NCBI GenBank assembly: GCA_028707085.1
Contig: JAQTUW010000005.1
Location: 1 to 64,000 of the forward strand
Source of the DNA: Methylococcales bacterium
GTDB taxonomy: Bacteria > Pseudomonadota > Gammaproteobacteria > Methylococcales > Methylomonadaceae
Direction: 5' to 3'
DNA length: 64,000 nucleotides
Shown: positions 51,556-60,198 of the stretch, one piece after another
Numbering within the stretch: the first letter of the stretch is position 1
How the letters are laid out: each line of letters starts with the position of its first letter
Made by a program: the position numbers and the translations under genes
The notes under the pieces: generated by a model
What the model was told of the DNA's origin: nothing
The model's database searches: none
What the model saw: the letters and a program-made list of their open reading frames with translations, nothing else

Positions 51556-52152
51556 ATGCCTCTATTAGCCGATCAGATCAATCTAGCTCCTGTAGACGGC
51601 GAACTGTACCTGCTGCGCGGATTTTATCCGTCTGATCTGGCCGACCGCTACTTTAATCTTCTGCATCAGTCGCTGCACTGGCAATCGGAACAACTGTACA
51701 TTTATGGCCGCTGGCTGAATGTTCCCCGGCTTATAGCCTGGTACGGCGACGAGAGGGCCGTTTACCGCTACTCCCGGGTAGACCATACCCCCCTGCCCTG
51801 GACGGCCGAATTACTGGCGTTGAAAACGGCAATGGAAGCAATTTGCCGGCAACCTTTCAATAGCGTGCTGGCCAATCTGTACCGCGACGGCCAGGATTCC
51901 ATGGGCTGTCATGCCGACGATGAAAAAGAACTGGGCCCGAATCCGGTCATTGCTTCATTGAGCTTTGGCGAAAGCCGTTTGCTGCGTTTCCGGCATGAAC
52001 AAGGTGACAGACTGGACATGGAACTGGCGCATGGCGACTTGCTGATCATGGCCGGCGCCTTACAGCACCATTGGCGGCACGAAGTACCGAAAACCCGCAA
52101 GAACAAACAAGCCCGAATCAATCTGACTTTCAGGCTGATCGACTGCGGATAG
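51556..52152 (+). CDS. alkB: AlkB-type 2-oxoglutarate/Fe(II) dioxygenase
   Basis: A 198-residue DNA-repair dioxygenase of the ALKBH2/3-like bacterial type. Iron ligands are in GCHADDEKELG (HxD) and HHWRHEVPKT; the 2-oxoglutarate-binding arginines are in ARINLTFRLI. The N-terminal WLNVPRLIAWYGDERAVYRY resembles the nucleotide-recognition lid. It removes alkyl lesions from DNA or RNA. It is not near ada or alkA. Confidence 0.9.
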   Translation: MPLLADQINLAPVDGELYLLRGFYPSDLADRYFNLLHQSLHWQSEQLYIYGRWLNVPRLIAWYGDERAVYRYSRVDHTPLPWTAELLALKTAMEAICRQPFNSVLANLYRDGQDSMGCHADDEKELGPNPVIASLSFGESRLLRFRHEQGDRLDMELAHGDLLIMAGALQHHWRHEVPKTRKNKQARINLTFRLIDCG

Positions 52153-52184
52153 TCCATAATGCAGCAAGCGTTTTACCTACGCTT

Positions 52185-52712
52185 TCAATGACTTTTCAAT
52201 TGCAAAAACTTGAAAATATCCACATCAATCACGGCGAAGGCCACGATCCACAGCACTGCGTCGTAGGCGTCCAGCCAGGCGGATCGGGATAGCCAGATGC
52301 CGACCATCGCCAGTAGGCCGATAAACACGCCCAGCGTCGCCAGCCAATAGGCTTGCGGATGATTCAGCACGGTCTGCGGATAACGGATTTCCAGTTCCAG
52401 CAGGGCTATCAGCATAAACCAGAGCACGGCATTGCCAACATCCAGCCATTCATTGCTGCCGATATATATGAAAAACACCGCCAGAACAACCAGTATCAGC
52501 GCATTGCGCATCATGCACCGGGTTGCTGTGCTGAAGGGCGCGGTCTGACTAAATGCTTCCAGCTCAAACATGATCAGCAGCAACACCCAGCACAAGGCGT
52601 CGATGGCGTTGAGCAGATTATGGGAAATGGCGTAAATCAGTACATTTAGCGATAGCAGAGCCAGTACGGTCAGCTTGAACCATGAGCAGGACGATAAAAT
52701 CTGTTTAATCAT
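52185..52712 (-). CDS. Membrane protein with three 57-residue repeats, unknown function
   Basis: A 175-residue integral membrane protein, about six hydrophobic segments. Three related units are visible at residues 34-54 (LNAIDALCWVLLLIMFELEA), 90-110 (LDVGNAVLWFMLIALLELEI) and 147-167 (LDAYDAVLWIVAFAVIDVDI), 56-57 residues apart. Each has a W followed by acidic residues at the helix end. No known family is recognised. The gene is monocistronic and convergent with alkB. Confidence 0.65.
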   Translation of the reverse strand: MIKQILSSCSWFKLTVLALLSLNVLIYAISHNLLNAIDALCWVLLLIMFELEAFSQTAPFSTATRCMMRNALILVVLAVFFIYIGSNEWLDVGNAVLWFMLIALLELEIRYPQTVLNHPQAYWLATLGVFIGLLAMVGIWLSRSAWLDAYDAVLWIVAFAVIDVDIFKFLQLKSH

Positions 52713-52837
52713 GAACCGGGCTTATATTGTGCAAAGTTCCTGATTACCGAAATACGCAACATCTCGGCAATCAGAACCGTCAGCAGTTGAAAGGCAGTCT
52801 GGCCACACGCCATTGTGCGCCGGCCAGCCTGTGCCTG

Positions 52838-53239
52838 TTATTGAACAAAACAGGCTTTTTCGGCTTCGGTTTCGGTCTGCTTGAGTTTGCCTTTCAAATC
52901 CTTGGATTGCTGGGGATCGCGAAAAACAGCGCCTGCTTCGCCGGGAGTCTTTTGCATTTGTACAAAGGTTTTGGCGGCTTCATAGTCGGCAAAACTGAGC
53001 TTTTCGGCAATCTTGTCGATTTTGCAACCGCAGGCGTATTGATTGATATAGCTCAGACCACCGTGTTTGGCGACACATTCCAACACATAATCGACCCGAT
53101 CGCGGGTTGGATAATCGTTGGCCGGCTGGGCTTCGGCCGGCGACGCGGCCAACGTTTCCTGCGGCGGACAGTCCTGCATGGCTGCGCAGCCGCTTAGCAG
53201 GGGGAACAGGACGGTGGCGAGACATAAGATGTTTTTCAT
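52838..53239 (-). CDS. Small Cys-containing lipoprotein
   Basis: A 133-residue lipoprotein: signal MKNILCLATVLFPLLSGC with lipobox LSGC, then VDYVLECVAKHGGLSYINQY followed by ACGCKIDKIAEKLSFADYEA. The YVLEC...Y-CGC-ID-IA-L-YEA pattern is recalled from small periplasmic proteins of methylotrophs and other proteobacteria near quinoprotein dehydrogenase genes, but this memory is uncertain. Four mature-part cysteines could form disulfides. It lies 28 bp downstream of the DUF302 lipoprotein, so the two are probably one operon. Confidence 0.65.
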   Translation of the reverse strand: MKNILCLATVLFPLLSGCAAMQDCPPQETLAASPAEAQPANDYPTRDRVDYVLECVAKHGGLSYINQYACGCKIDKIAEKLSFADYEAAKTFVQMQKTPGEAGAVFRDPQQSKDLKGKLKQTETEAEKACFVQ

Positions 53240-53267
53240 GCTGATCTTTATTTTTTAATGTTAAAGG

Positions 53268-53726
53268 TTAAGGGGTAGCGGCAAAATCGACAATCTGTTT
53301 CAGTTGCGGGTTCATTTCCCCGGCAAATTTGTCCAGGGCAGCATTGCCGGTATTCTCCGGCAGCAAATGCGTTTTGATGATGGTCTTGCCCACAGACTGG
53401 TAAGTGACTATATTGCAGGGCATATAGCCAATTGCCTGCGGACTGATTTCCAGCGCCTGCTTTGCCAGAGTCAGATTACAGAACTGTATGGTATCGTATT
53501 CCGGAAAGTCCGGCGCGCCGCGTTCGCGTATGACCTTGCCGACCCGGCTATGACCTGTGATCCGGAAGTTGTGTTCGGCAATGGCGATTTCCAGTTCCGC
53601 CAGGACTTCGTCGTAAGGCTTGTCGGTCTGCACTTGATAGTAGGGCACCAGATCGGTATTGGGCGGCTGCGTAACACAGCTTGCAATCAACGGCAGGCTT
53701 GCGAAAATGGCGACTGTTTTTAACAT
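53268..53726 (-). CDS. DUF302-family lipoprotein
   Basis: A 152-residue exported protein: signal MLKTVAIFASLPLIASCVTQ with lipobox IASC, then a DUF302-like domain (YYQVQTDKPYDEVLAELEIA, IRERGAPDFPEYDTIQFCNL, IGYMPCNIVTYQ). DUF302 is a small alpha/beta fold of unknown role in periplasmic or cytoplasmic proteins. The start lies only 17 bp from the divergent mobA ATG, so the two promoters must overlap the opposite coding regions. Confidence 0.8.
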   Translation of the reverse strand: MLKTVAIFASLPLIASCVTQPPNTDLVPYYQVQTDKPYDEVLAELEIAIAEHNFRITGHSRVGKVIRERGAPDFPEYDTIQFCNLTLAKQALEISPQAIGYMPCNIVTYQSVGKTIIKTHLLPENTGNAALDKFAGEMNPQLKQIVDFAATP

Positions 53727-53743
53727 GGTTAAAGCTTACCATC

Positions 53744-54355
53744 ATGAGCGGACAAAACAAAGTCAGCGGCGTAGTGCTGGCCGGTGGTCTGGCGCGGCGC
53801 ATGCAGCAGCAGGACAAGGGACTGGTGCAGTTTCAAGGCAGGGCCATGATCAGCTATGCGCTGGCCGCCATGTCGCCGCTGGTGGACGAATTGCTGATCA
53901 GCGCCAACCGCCATCAGCATGAATATGGCCGTTATGGGCTGCCGGTCATCGGCGACAGCAGCCCGACATTCGACGGCCCGCTGGCCGGGATACTGGCCGC
54001 GATGCGGGTAGCGCGACATCCGCTATTGCTGGTGACGCCGTGCGATTCACCGCTGATCGGGACGGCGCATTTACAACGCCTGCTGGCGACCTTGAACGGC
54101 GCTTGCGATGCGGCGGTCGCCTTCGACGGCGCACGCCTGCATCCTGTCGTCATGGTATTGAGAACACGTCTGCAAGACAGCCTGTCGGACTATTTGCACA
54201 GCGGCGAACGCAAAATGGCAAACTGGTTACAGCAACAGCAAATGATCAGGGCCGATTTTAGCGACATGCCGGCGATATTCGCCAATATCAACACCCCGAA
54301 CGAATTGCTGGCTCTGGAAGCGGCGGCCTGCTATAGCGATCTGCCTACCACCTGA
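53744..54355 (+). CDS. mobA: MobA, molybdenum cofactor guanylyltransferase
   Basis: A 203-residue nucleotidyltransferase that attaches GMP to molybdopterin. The nucleotide-binding loop is VVLAGGLARRMQQQDKGLVQ (LAGGxxxRMGGxDKGL in the family; both middle Gly are Gln here). GDSSPTFDGPLAGILAAMRV and VTPCDSPLI carry the metal-binding Asp. ATG 53744 is set by the conserved N-terminus; the frame is open upstream to 53681. No other Mo-cofactor gene is nearby. Confidence 0.93.
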   Translation: MSGQNKVSGVVLAGGLARRMQQQDKGLVQFQGRAMISYALAAMSPLVDELLISANRHQHEYGRYGLPVIGDSSPTFDGPLAGILAAMRVARHPLLLVTPCDSPLIGTAHLQRLLATLNGACDAAVAFDGARLHPVVMVLRTRLQDSLSDYLHSGERKMANWLQQQQMIRADFSDMPAIFANINTPNELLALEAAACYSDLPTT

Positions 54356-54392
54356 TTCTCGGGCGGCTGCCCACAACAGGCCATGCCGCAAC

Positions 54393-55274
54393 TCAACGGC
54401 TGTTTTTTAAAGCCTCTATCCGTTCTTCCAGAGAAGGATGGCTCATGAACAACTGCCTGATGCCGCTACCGCCGCCGTTAATGCCGAACGCCGCCAGTTC
54501 TCCCGGCAGTTGCACAGGCTCCTGGGAACGTTGCAGGGCCTGCAGCGCCGATATCATTTTCTGACGACCGGCCAGTTGGGCACCGCCGGCGTCGGCGCGA
54601 AATTCACGGTGACGCGAAAACCACATCACCAGCATGGAAGCCAGTATGGATAGCGCGATCTGGGCGACGATCTGGGTAACGTAGTAAGCCGGGCCATAGC
54701 CGCGCTCGGTTTTGAACACCATTCTGTCCACCACATAGCCAATGATGCTGGCGAAAAAATAGACGAAGGTATTGACCACCCCCTGCATCAGGGACATGGT
54801 GACCATGTCGCCGTTGGCGACGTGGCTGATTTCGTGACCGATAACAGCCTCCACTTCGTCCGCGCTCATGCTGTGCAGCAAACCGGTGCTAACCGCAACC
54901 AGCGAGCTGTTACGGCTGGCGCCGGTTGCAAAGGCATTGGGTTCCGGCACGTCGAAAACGCCCACTTCAGGCATGCCGATGCCGGCCTGTTTCGATAGCC
55001 GGGCTACGACGCCAACCAGCCATTGTTCGGTCTGGTTTTGCGGCTGTTCGATGACGTGGACGCCCATGGCGTGTTTTGCCGACCATTTGGACATCAGCAA
55101 CGAGATGAAGGAGCCGCTCATGCCGATCACCGCCGACATGATCAGCAAGGACTGCAGATTGAGATTGACGCCTTGCGCATCCAGCGTACCTTGCAATCCC
55201 AATACATTGAATATGATGGTGACTGCAATCATGATGGCGACATTGGTGGCCAGAAAAAGTAAAATTCTCATCAT
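54393..55274 (-). CDS. htpX: HtpX, membrane zinc metalloprotease
   Basis: A 293-residue M48 protease, identical in length to E. coli HtpX. The N-terminal MMRILLFLATNVAIMIAVTI forms the first membrane helix, with a second at VNLNLQSLLIMSAVIGMSG. The zinc motif HEISH lies in AVIGHEISHVANGDMV, with the third ligand Glu in FRADAGGAQLAGR, and two more helices between. It degrades misfolded membrane proteins under stress. The start is fixed by the conserved MMRI N-terminus, with AGGA 12 bases upstream. Confidence 0.95.
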   Translation of the reverse strand: MMRILLFLATNVAIMIAVTIIFNVLGLQGTLDAQGVNLNLQSLLIMSAVIGMSGSFISLLMSKWSAKHAMGVHVIEQPQNQTEQWLVGVVARLSKQAGIGMPEVGVFDVPEPNAFATGASRNSSLVAVSTGLLHSMSADEVEAVIGHEISHVANGDMVTMSLMQGVVNTFVYFFASIIGYVVDRMVFKTERGYGPAYYVTQIVAQIALSILASMLVMWFSRHREFRADAGGAQLAGRQKMISALQALQRSQEPVQLPGELAAFGINGGGSGIRQLFMSHPSLEERIEALKNSR

Positions 55275-55385
55275 AATTAAAAAATCCTGTGATTGTGGTT
55301 GATATGCAAAATGGAGTGGCGGATACTTAATTTCAAGGTGGTAGAGTGTTAAGATGCCGTAAAGTTTATTTGAGAGACTCAAAAA

Positions 55386-56501
55386 ATGAAAGTTGCCGGA
55401 TTATTAAAATTTTTGACTCTGCTGCTGGTCGGTCATGTCTGTCAGGCCGCCTCGCCCGAACACGAAGCCGTATTGCGGCAACTGCATTTACCGCCCGGCT
55501 TCAAAATTTCCATCTATGCCGAAAACATGCCCAGCGCACGCAGTCTGGCGCTGGGCGATGACGGCGTGGTTTTTGTGGGCAGCCGTAACGGCGAAGTTTA
55601 CGCCCTGCGAGACGCCGATCATAATGGTTATGCCGAACAGCGTCATGTTCTAGCTGAAAAACTGTATATGCCCAACGGCGTAGCTTACAAGGACGGGGCG
55701 CTGTATGTGGCGGAGGTGAACCGCATCATCCGCTTCGACGACATAGTCAGGCATCTGGGCAATCCGCCCTCGCCCGCCATCGTTTACGCCAAATTCCCGA
55801 CTGACAGACATCATGGCTGGAAATACCTGCGCTTCGGCCCGGACGGCAAGTTATATACCGCCGTAGGCGCGCCATGCAATATCTGCAAGCCGGAAAAAAC
55901 CATTTACGCCTCGCTGCTGCGCATGGACGCCAATGGCGGCAACATGGAAATACTGGCGCATGGCATACGCAATACGGTCGGTTTCGATTGGCAGCCGGGA
56001 AGCGGACATTTGTTTTTTAATGACAATGGCCGCGATTATCTGGGCGACGATGCCCCGCCGGAAGAGTTGAACCGCTGGTCGCATCCCGGCGAAGATTTCG
56101 GCTACCCTTACTGCCACGGCGGCGATATCGCCGATCCGCAATACGGTAACGATGGTTCCTGCCAGAACAGTGTGCCGCCGATCTGGAAATACAAGGCCCA
56201 TATCGCTCCGCTGGGCATGCGGTTTTATACCGGCGACCGGTTTCCGGCCCACTACCGACAGCAGTTATTTGTCGCCCAGCATGGCTCGTGGAACCGCAGC
56301 CAGCCGCAGGGTTATCAGATTTCCGTCATTCACTTTGCAGACGACAGGCCGGTCAGCGAAGAGGCGTTCATCACCGGCTGGCTGACCGCAAACAACGAGA
56401 CGCTGGGCCGGCCGGTAGACATTCTGCAATTGCCGGACGGCAGCCTGCTGATCAGCGATGACAAGCTGGGCGTGGTTTACCGGCTTGAGTACATAAAGTG
56501 A
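55386..56501 (+). CDS. Sorbosone/glucose dehydrogenase-like periplasmic beta-propeller
   Basis: A 371-residue exported protein: signal peptide MKVAGLLKFLTLLLVGHVCQ-A, then a six-bladed GSDH-like propeller (LPPGFKISIYAENMPSARSL, NGEVYALRDADHNGYAEQ, RHHGWKYLRFGPDGKLYTAV, GIRNTVGFDWQPGSGHLFF). Family members are PQQ-dependent sugar dehydrogenases (L-sorbosone type), but most are uncharacterised. GVGAPCNICKP and PYCHGGD contain cysteines, perhaps disulfide-linked. The stop overlaps the nudF GTG start by 4 bp. Confidence 0.85.
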   Translation: MKVAGLLKFLTLLLVGHVCQAASPEHEAVLRQLHLPPGFKISIYAENMPSARSLALGDDGVVFVGSRNGEVYALRDADHNGYAEQRHVLAEKLYMPNGVAYKDGALYVAEVNRIIRFDDIVRHLGNPPSPAIVYAKFPTDRHHGWKYLRFGPDGKLYTAVGAPCNICKPEKTIYASLLRMDANGGNMEILAHGIRNTVGFDWQPGSGHLFFNDNGRDYLGDDAPPEELNRWSHPGEDFGYPYCHGGDIADPQYGNDGSCQNSVPPIWKYKAHIAPLGMRFYTGDRFPAHYRQQLFVAQHGSWNRSQPQGYQISVIHFADDRPVSEEAFITGWLTANNETLGRPVDILQLPDGSLLISDDKLGVVYRLEYIK

Positions 56502-57103
56502 GCCGCAAGGATTTTGAGGTATTAAGCCGGGAAACCGTCTATAGCGGTTTTTTCAGCCTGGAAAAATATGCGCTCAGACATACGCTGTATCAGGGTGGCT
56601 GGAGCCAGACCGTCAGCCGCGAGCTGTTTCGGCGCAATAACTGCGTGGCGGTATTGCTCTATGATCCGGAACGCGATGAAGTCGTACTGACCGAACAGTT
56701 CCGGGTGGGCGCATTACAGCACCCCCAGCGCGCCTGGCTGCTGGAGATCGTGGCCGGCGCGATCGAGGACGGCGAAACCGCCGAACAGGTCGCCTATCGG
56801 GAGTCTCTGGAGGAAGCCGGTTGCGAAATCGGCGAGCTGCTGGAAATCATGCAGTTTTATACCACTCCTGGCGGTTCTTCGGAACGCATCACCCTGTATT
56901 GCGGGCGGGTGGACAGCAGCCGCGCGAGCGGCGTCCATGGCTTACAGGAAGAAGGCGAAGATATACTGGTCAGCACCGTCAAGGCGGAGCAGGCATTCAA
57001 ACTGCTGGCGGACGGCGGTTTCGAATCCGGGCCGGCGATTATCGCCATCCAGTGGCTGTACATGCACCGTCAGCGCTTGCGCGAGCAGTGGCTGGGCGCG
57101 TGA
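56498..57103 (+). CDS. nudF: ADP-ribose pyrophosphatase (Nudix)
   Basis: A 201-residue Nudix hydrolase splitting ADP-ribose to AMP and ribose-5-phosphate. The Nudix box (Gx5Ex7REUxEExGU) is GAIEDGETAEQVAYRESLEE followed by AG. VVLTEQFRVGAL and the PGGSSERITLYCG stretch after the box are typical of the ADPRase subfamily. It starts with GTG overlapping the upstream TGA. Coupling to the sorbosone-type dehydrogenase gene is probably only positional. Confidence 0.92.
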   Translation: MSRKDFEVLSRETVYSGFFSLEKYALRHTLYQGGWSQTVSRELFRRNNCVAVLLYDPERDEVVLTEQFRVGALQHPQRAWLLEIVAGAIEDGETAEQVAYRESLEEAGCEIGELLEIMQFYTTPGGSSERITLYCGRVDSSRASGVHGLQEEGEDILVSTVKAEQAFKLLADGGFESGPAIIAIQWLYMHRQRLREQWLGA

Positions 57104-57186
57104 CGACGGGCGGGCGATCGGCTGTTCCGAACAACCCCGGAGTTGAGTTTGGAAAGAAATGTGCTCCCCTCCAGGGCGCGGGCTTT

Positions 57187-57207
57187 TATTCTCGGACAGG
57201 CTCCTAG
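57187..57207 (+). repeat. Solitary copy of the 59.5-kb MITE terminal repeat
   Basis: TATTCTCGGACAGGCTCCTA followed by G is an exact copy of the reverse complement of the left terminal repeat of the element at 59479-59645. No second end is found here, so it may be a solo terminus or a remnant. It lies between the convergent nudF and lipocalin-like genes. Confidence 0.75.
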
Positions 57208-57214
57208 GTCAGGT

Positions 57215-57607
57215 TTATTTTTTGGTCATGAAAAAATAAACGGTCTGGCATTTCAGCACCATTTGTTGTCCGGTTCTTTCGACAACCGAGCAAGTTTCCA
57301 TTTTTGACCGGCCGGGAGCAGCCTGCTTAACCAGTTTGCCGTCCTCGATACTGTAGTTCAGTACCGCGCGCACCTGGTTGATACGGGCATGTTTGTCCGA
57401 CGATTCATCGGACGTGCCTTCCATGGTGCCGTCTTCCCGGAATGTCCAGACGGTATTGATCTCTTTGGCGTTGCTGCCGTCACTATGCATCGACTCCTTG
57501 TCGATTTGCCAGGCGCCCAGTAAATCGGCGCGGGTCAGTTGCAAATCCGCTGCGAATGCAGAACAGGAAATCAGCAGGGCGATGGCGGCAGGGAGTTTAA
57601 TTTGCAT
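57215..57607 (-). CDS. Hypothetical periplasmic lipocalin-like protein
   Basis: A 130-residue exported protein with signal peptide MQIKLPAAIALLISCSAFA-A. The mature part LLGAWQIDKESMHSDGSNAK, TVWTFREDGTMEGTSD and MVLKCQTVYFFMTKK has the GxW start and strand pattern of small lipocalin-like barrels. There are two cysteines (CSVVE, KCQ). No specific function can be given. Confidence 0.65.
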   Translation of the reverse strand: MQIKLPAAIALLISCSAFAADLQLTRADLLGAWQIDKESMHSDGSNAKEINTVWTFREDGTMEGTSDESSDKHARINQVRAVLNYSIEDGKLVKQAAPGRSKMETCSVVERTGQQMVLKCQTVYFFMTKK

Positions 57608-57736
57608 GATTGTGCCTTATTTGTAGTAGTTTTAGTGGCCTGGATTGTACCACAGGCAGTGCGGGATTAAGCCAGACCCTGTTATTTGACAGGACAAATG
57701 CCGGGCCAGTTTTCGGCCTATTCCTGTTCCGGCCGG

Positions 57737-58414
57737 TTATGGGATCGTAACGGATGGCTTGTGTTTTGTCCGCCATTCGGCGATCAGTTTTTCGGCTTTT
57801 TTGATTTCGGCCTTGCTCATGGGCGGCTCCAGCCCCAGGAAGCTTTTGACCTGTTCTTCCAGGCCATGCGCCGCGGCAAGCTGCAGCCACTTATAGCCCT
57901 GGATGGCGCTACGCTCCACGCCCTCGCCTTTAAAATACATCGAGCCCAGATTAAACTGCGCCCTGGCAAAGCCTTGTTCCGCGGATTTTCGATACCAGTC
58001 GGCCGCCTGTCGGTAATCGTGCTCCACGCCCAGCCCTTCGTCATACATGGCGGCCAGGTTGTATTGCGCCCTGGCGTAGCCTTGTTCCGCCGCCTTGCGA
58101 TACCACTCCACTGCCTGTACGTAATCCCGGGACACCCCTATGCCCTGATCGTAGATAATACCCAGCAACAATTGCGCCTCGGCATAGCCCTGCTCCGCGG
58201 ACTTACGATACCAGCTTAAGGCCGTCGCCTTGTCCTGGGCGACGCCTTCGCCCTTATCGTACATTTTACCCTGCCTGAATTGCCAGACGGGATCGTTGTG
58301 ATCGGGTTCAGAACCCCACTGCTGCAACAGCAGATTATTCGGCCCATCCGTTTCAGCGTTAACCACTTTGACAAACAGGCCCGCCAATAGACAAAAAATC
58401 GCTAAAAAGCGCAT
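57737..58414 (-). CDS. Sel1-like repeat protein, exported
   Basis: A 225-residue protein with signal peptide MRFLAIFCLLAGLFVKVVNA and four Sel1-like repeats of 36 residues (KMYDKGEGVAQDKATALSWY, AEAQLLLGIIYDQGIGVSRD, ARAQYNLAAMYDEGLGVEHD, ARAQFNLGSMYFKGEGVERS). The C-terminal helix AEIKKAEKLIAEWRTKHKP closes the solenoid. Sel1 proteins scaffold protein-protein contacts; the partner is unknown. It is monocistronic. Confidence 0.88.
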   Translation of the reverse strand: MRFLAIFCLLAGLFVKVVNAETDGPNNLLLQQWGSEPDHNDPVWQFRQGKMYDKGEGVAQDKATALSWYRKSAEQGYAEAQLLLGIIYDQGIGVSRDYVQAVEWYRKAAEQGYARAQYNLAAMYDEGLGVEHDYRQAADWYRKSAEQGFARAQFNLGSMYFKGEGVERSAIQGYKWLQLAAAHGLEEQVKSFLGLEPPMSKAEIKKAEKLIAEWRTKHKPSVTIP

Positions 58415-58602
58415 ATTTCACTCTGATTATTCATTTTTCGAAAACTTACCGCAAACTTTCTGGTCAAAGGCGGAGATTTTGGTTAACAGTGTCCAGGCTA
58501 TGATTGCGGTATCTTCATAATCAAAAGTCTGCCACTCCGACAAAATTATCGGCGTTAGATAACGCAATTGCGCTTGGCTTATTGTGCATCAGGAGGTGAA
58601 AC

Positions 58603-59472
58603 ATGACAACCCGGATCGAGACGGAAAATACCGTACTGCATTCGCGGCAGGTAGAACAAATATTGACAGGAATCGCGACATCCGACGGCGCTGGCGTTAA
58701 ATTGACGCGCTTGCTGGATCACGAGCTGCAAGCCAGGCTGGATCCATTTCTGATGCTGGACGCCTTTAATAACGACAAAGCCGAAGATTACATTGCCGGT
58801 TTTCCCAACCATCCTCATCGCGGCTTCGAAACCCTGACCTATCTGCTGGCCGGCCGCATGCGGCATAGCGACAACGCCGGTCATCACGGTGTACTGGAAT
58901 CCGGCGGCATACAATGGATGTGCGCCGGCCAGGGCATTATTCATTCGGAAATGCCCGAACAGCGCGATGGCCTGCTGGCGGGTTTCCAGTTATGGATCAA
59001 TCTGCCGGCCGAACATAAAATGCAGGCTCCCTGGTACCGGGATGTGCAAAATAATGAGATACCGGAATACGTCTCACTGCAAGGGGCGCTGGTTCGGATC
59101 ATAGCCGGCCATTCCCAGGGAATGGCCGGCGCCATACAACGTCCGGTTACCCAGCCGCTGTTTCTGGATCTGCATTTTGCCGACAGCACAGCGTTTAGCC
59201 AGCCGCTGCCGGCCGAACACAATGCTTTTATTTATGTATACAGCGGCGAGGTATCGGTAGCCGGACAGGACATAGCGGCAAACAGCATGGCGATTTTGAC
59301 GACTGCCGCCGCTGATGACGGGGTGATCGTGCAGGCCGGGCGCAGCAGCCGGATCATTCTGGTTGCCGGCGCGCCGCTGCATGAGCCAATTGTGCAGCAT
59401 GGGCCGTTTGTGATGAACACCCGGCAGGAAATTGCCCAGGCAATCGAGGATTTTAAGGTCGGACGATTCTAG
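58603..59472 (+). CDS. Pirin-family cupin protein
   Basis: A 289-residue bicupin of the pirin family. The metal site is in FPNHPHRGFETLTYLLAGRM, with further ligands in HSDNAGHHGVLESGGIQWMC followed by AGQGIIHSEMPEQ. Pirins act as quercetin dioxygenases, redox sensors or regulators, and this one cannot be assigned. GGAGG at 58591-58595 precedes the ATG. The MITE-like element starts 7 bp past the stop codon. Confidence 0.92.
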   Translation: MTTRIETENTVLHSRQVEQILTGIATSDGAGVKLTRLLDHELQARLDPFLMLDAFNNDKAEDYIAGFPNHPHRGFETLTYLLAGRMRHSDNAGHHGVLESGGIQWMCAGQGIIHSEMPEQRDGLLAGFQLWINLPAEHKMQAPWYRDVQNNEIPEYVSLQGALVRIIAGHSQGMAGAIQRPVTQPLFLDLHFADSTAFSQPLPAEHNAFIYVYSGEVSVAGQDIAANSMAILTTAAADDGVIVQAGRSSRIILVAGAPLHEPIVQHGPFVMNTRQEIAQAIEDFKVGRF

Positions 59473-59478
59473 CGAAAG

Positions 59479-59645
59479 CTAGGAGCCTGTCCGAGAATAG
59501 AAAACCTACTGCGGAAAAGCCCTTTTGGCCGGATTTCCTGCGCATTTTCGTTAAATAGCGCAACTATTCCGCCTCAAATGCGCAAAAAATTCAACTCAAA
59601 ATGGCTTTCCCTCGCTACGGCTTCTATTCTCGGACAGACTCCTAG
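59479..59645. mobile_element. MITE-like element (167 bp) with 22-bp terminal inverted repeats
   Basis: The left end CTAGGAGCCTGTCCGAGAAT-AG (59479-59500) and right end CTATTCTCGGACAGACTCCT-AG (59624-59645) match in 21 of 22 positions when inverted. The inside is non-coding, with an internal pair GCGCATTT/AAATGCGC. It is too short to encode a transposase, so it would need one in trans. A lone end occurs at 57187-57207. The element separates pirin from the next membrane-protein gene. Confidence 0.8.
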
Positions 59646-59757
59646 CGCCCTACCGGATGTGATACACTACAAAAAGGAGTGCTGAGGGAAAGATTCAGAG
59701 GACGAAGGATAATGCCGGGCGTTTGCGGCCACTAAATCAAAAACAGGCAGGTATTTT

Positions 59758-60132
59758 ATGAATGATATTATCAGCAATGAAAGAACTCCCGAAGAATTGC
59801 AGTCGTTAAAACGGCTGACGGCCACGGTTTATCTGTGCCAACTACTTACCTTCATGCTGGCCGGCCTGCCGCTGCTGGCCGGCGTGGCGCTCAACTTCCT
59901 GAAACACGACGCCGTGAAGGGCACATGGCTTGAATCCCATTTCGACTGGCAAATCAAGACCGCCTGGGTCGTGCTGGCGGGCTTCGCCATTTCCGGCTTA
60001 ACGTTTACCATGGGTATCGGAATTTTCGTCTTGCTGATAACCGTGGTGTGGATGATCTACAGAATCACCATAGGCTGGCATGCGCTGATTGACGGCAACC
60101 CGATCAAGGCTTCGGATAATGCTTCAATATAA
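59758..60132 (+). CDS. Small membrane protein, DUF4870-like
   Basis: A 124-residue protein with three hydrophobic helices (ATVYLCQLLTFMLAGLPLLA; TAWVVLAGFAISGLTFTMG; GIFVLLITVVWMIYRITIGW). ESHFDWQIKTAWVVL and the IYRITIGWHALIDG end resemble the Tic20/DUF4870-type proteins found widely in bacteria. Function unknown. A hairpin CAGCCCGC/GCGGGCTG follows at 60154-60173. Confidence 0.75.
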   Translation: MNDIISNERTPEELQSLKRLTATVYLCQLLTFMLAGLPLLAGVALNFLKHDAVKGTWLESHFDWQIKTAWVVLAGFAISGLTFTMGIGIFVLLITVVWMIYRITIGWHALIDGNPIKASDNASI

Positions 60133-60153
60133 TTGCGTCGCCCGATCGATGAG

Positions 60154-60173
60154 CAGCCCGCCTTAGCGGGCTG
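60154..60173 (+). terminator. Hairpin after the small membrane-protein gene
   Basis: CAGCCCGC-CTTA-GCGGGCTG forms a perfect 8-bp stem, 22 bp past the stop codon. The following TCATT is only weakly T-rich, so termination efficiency is uncertain. Confidence 0.55.
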
Positions 60174-60198
60174 TCATTACCGATCGATGCAAGGAAAG

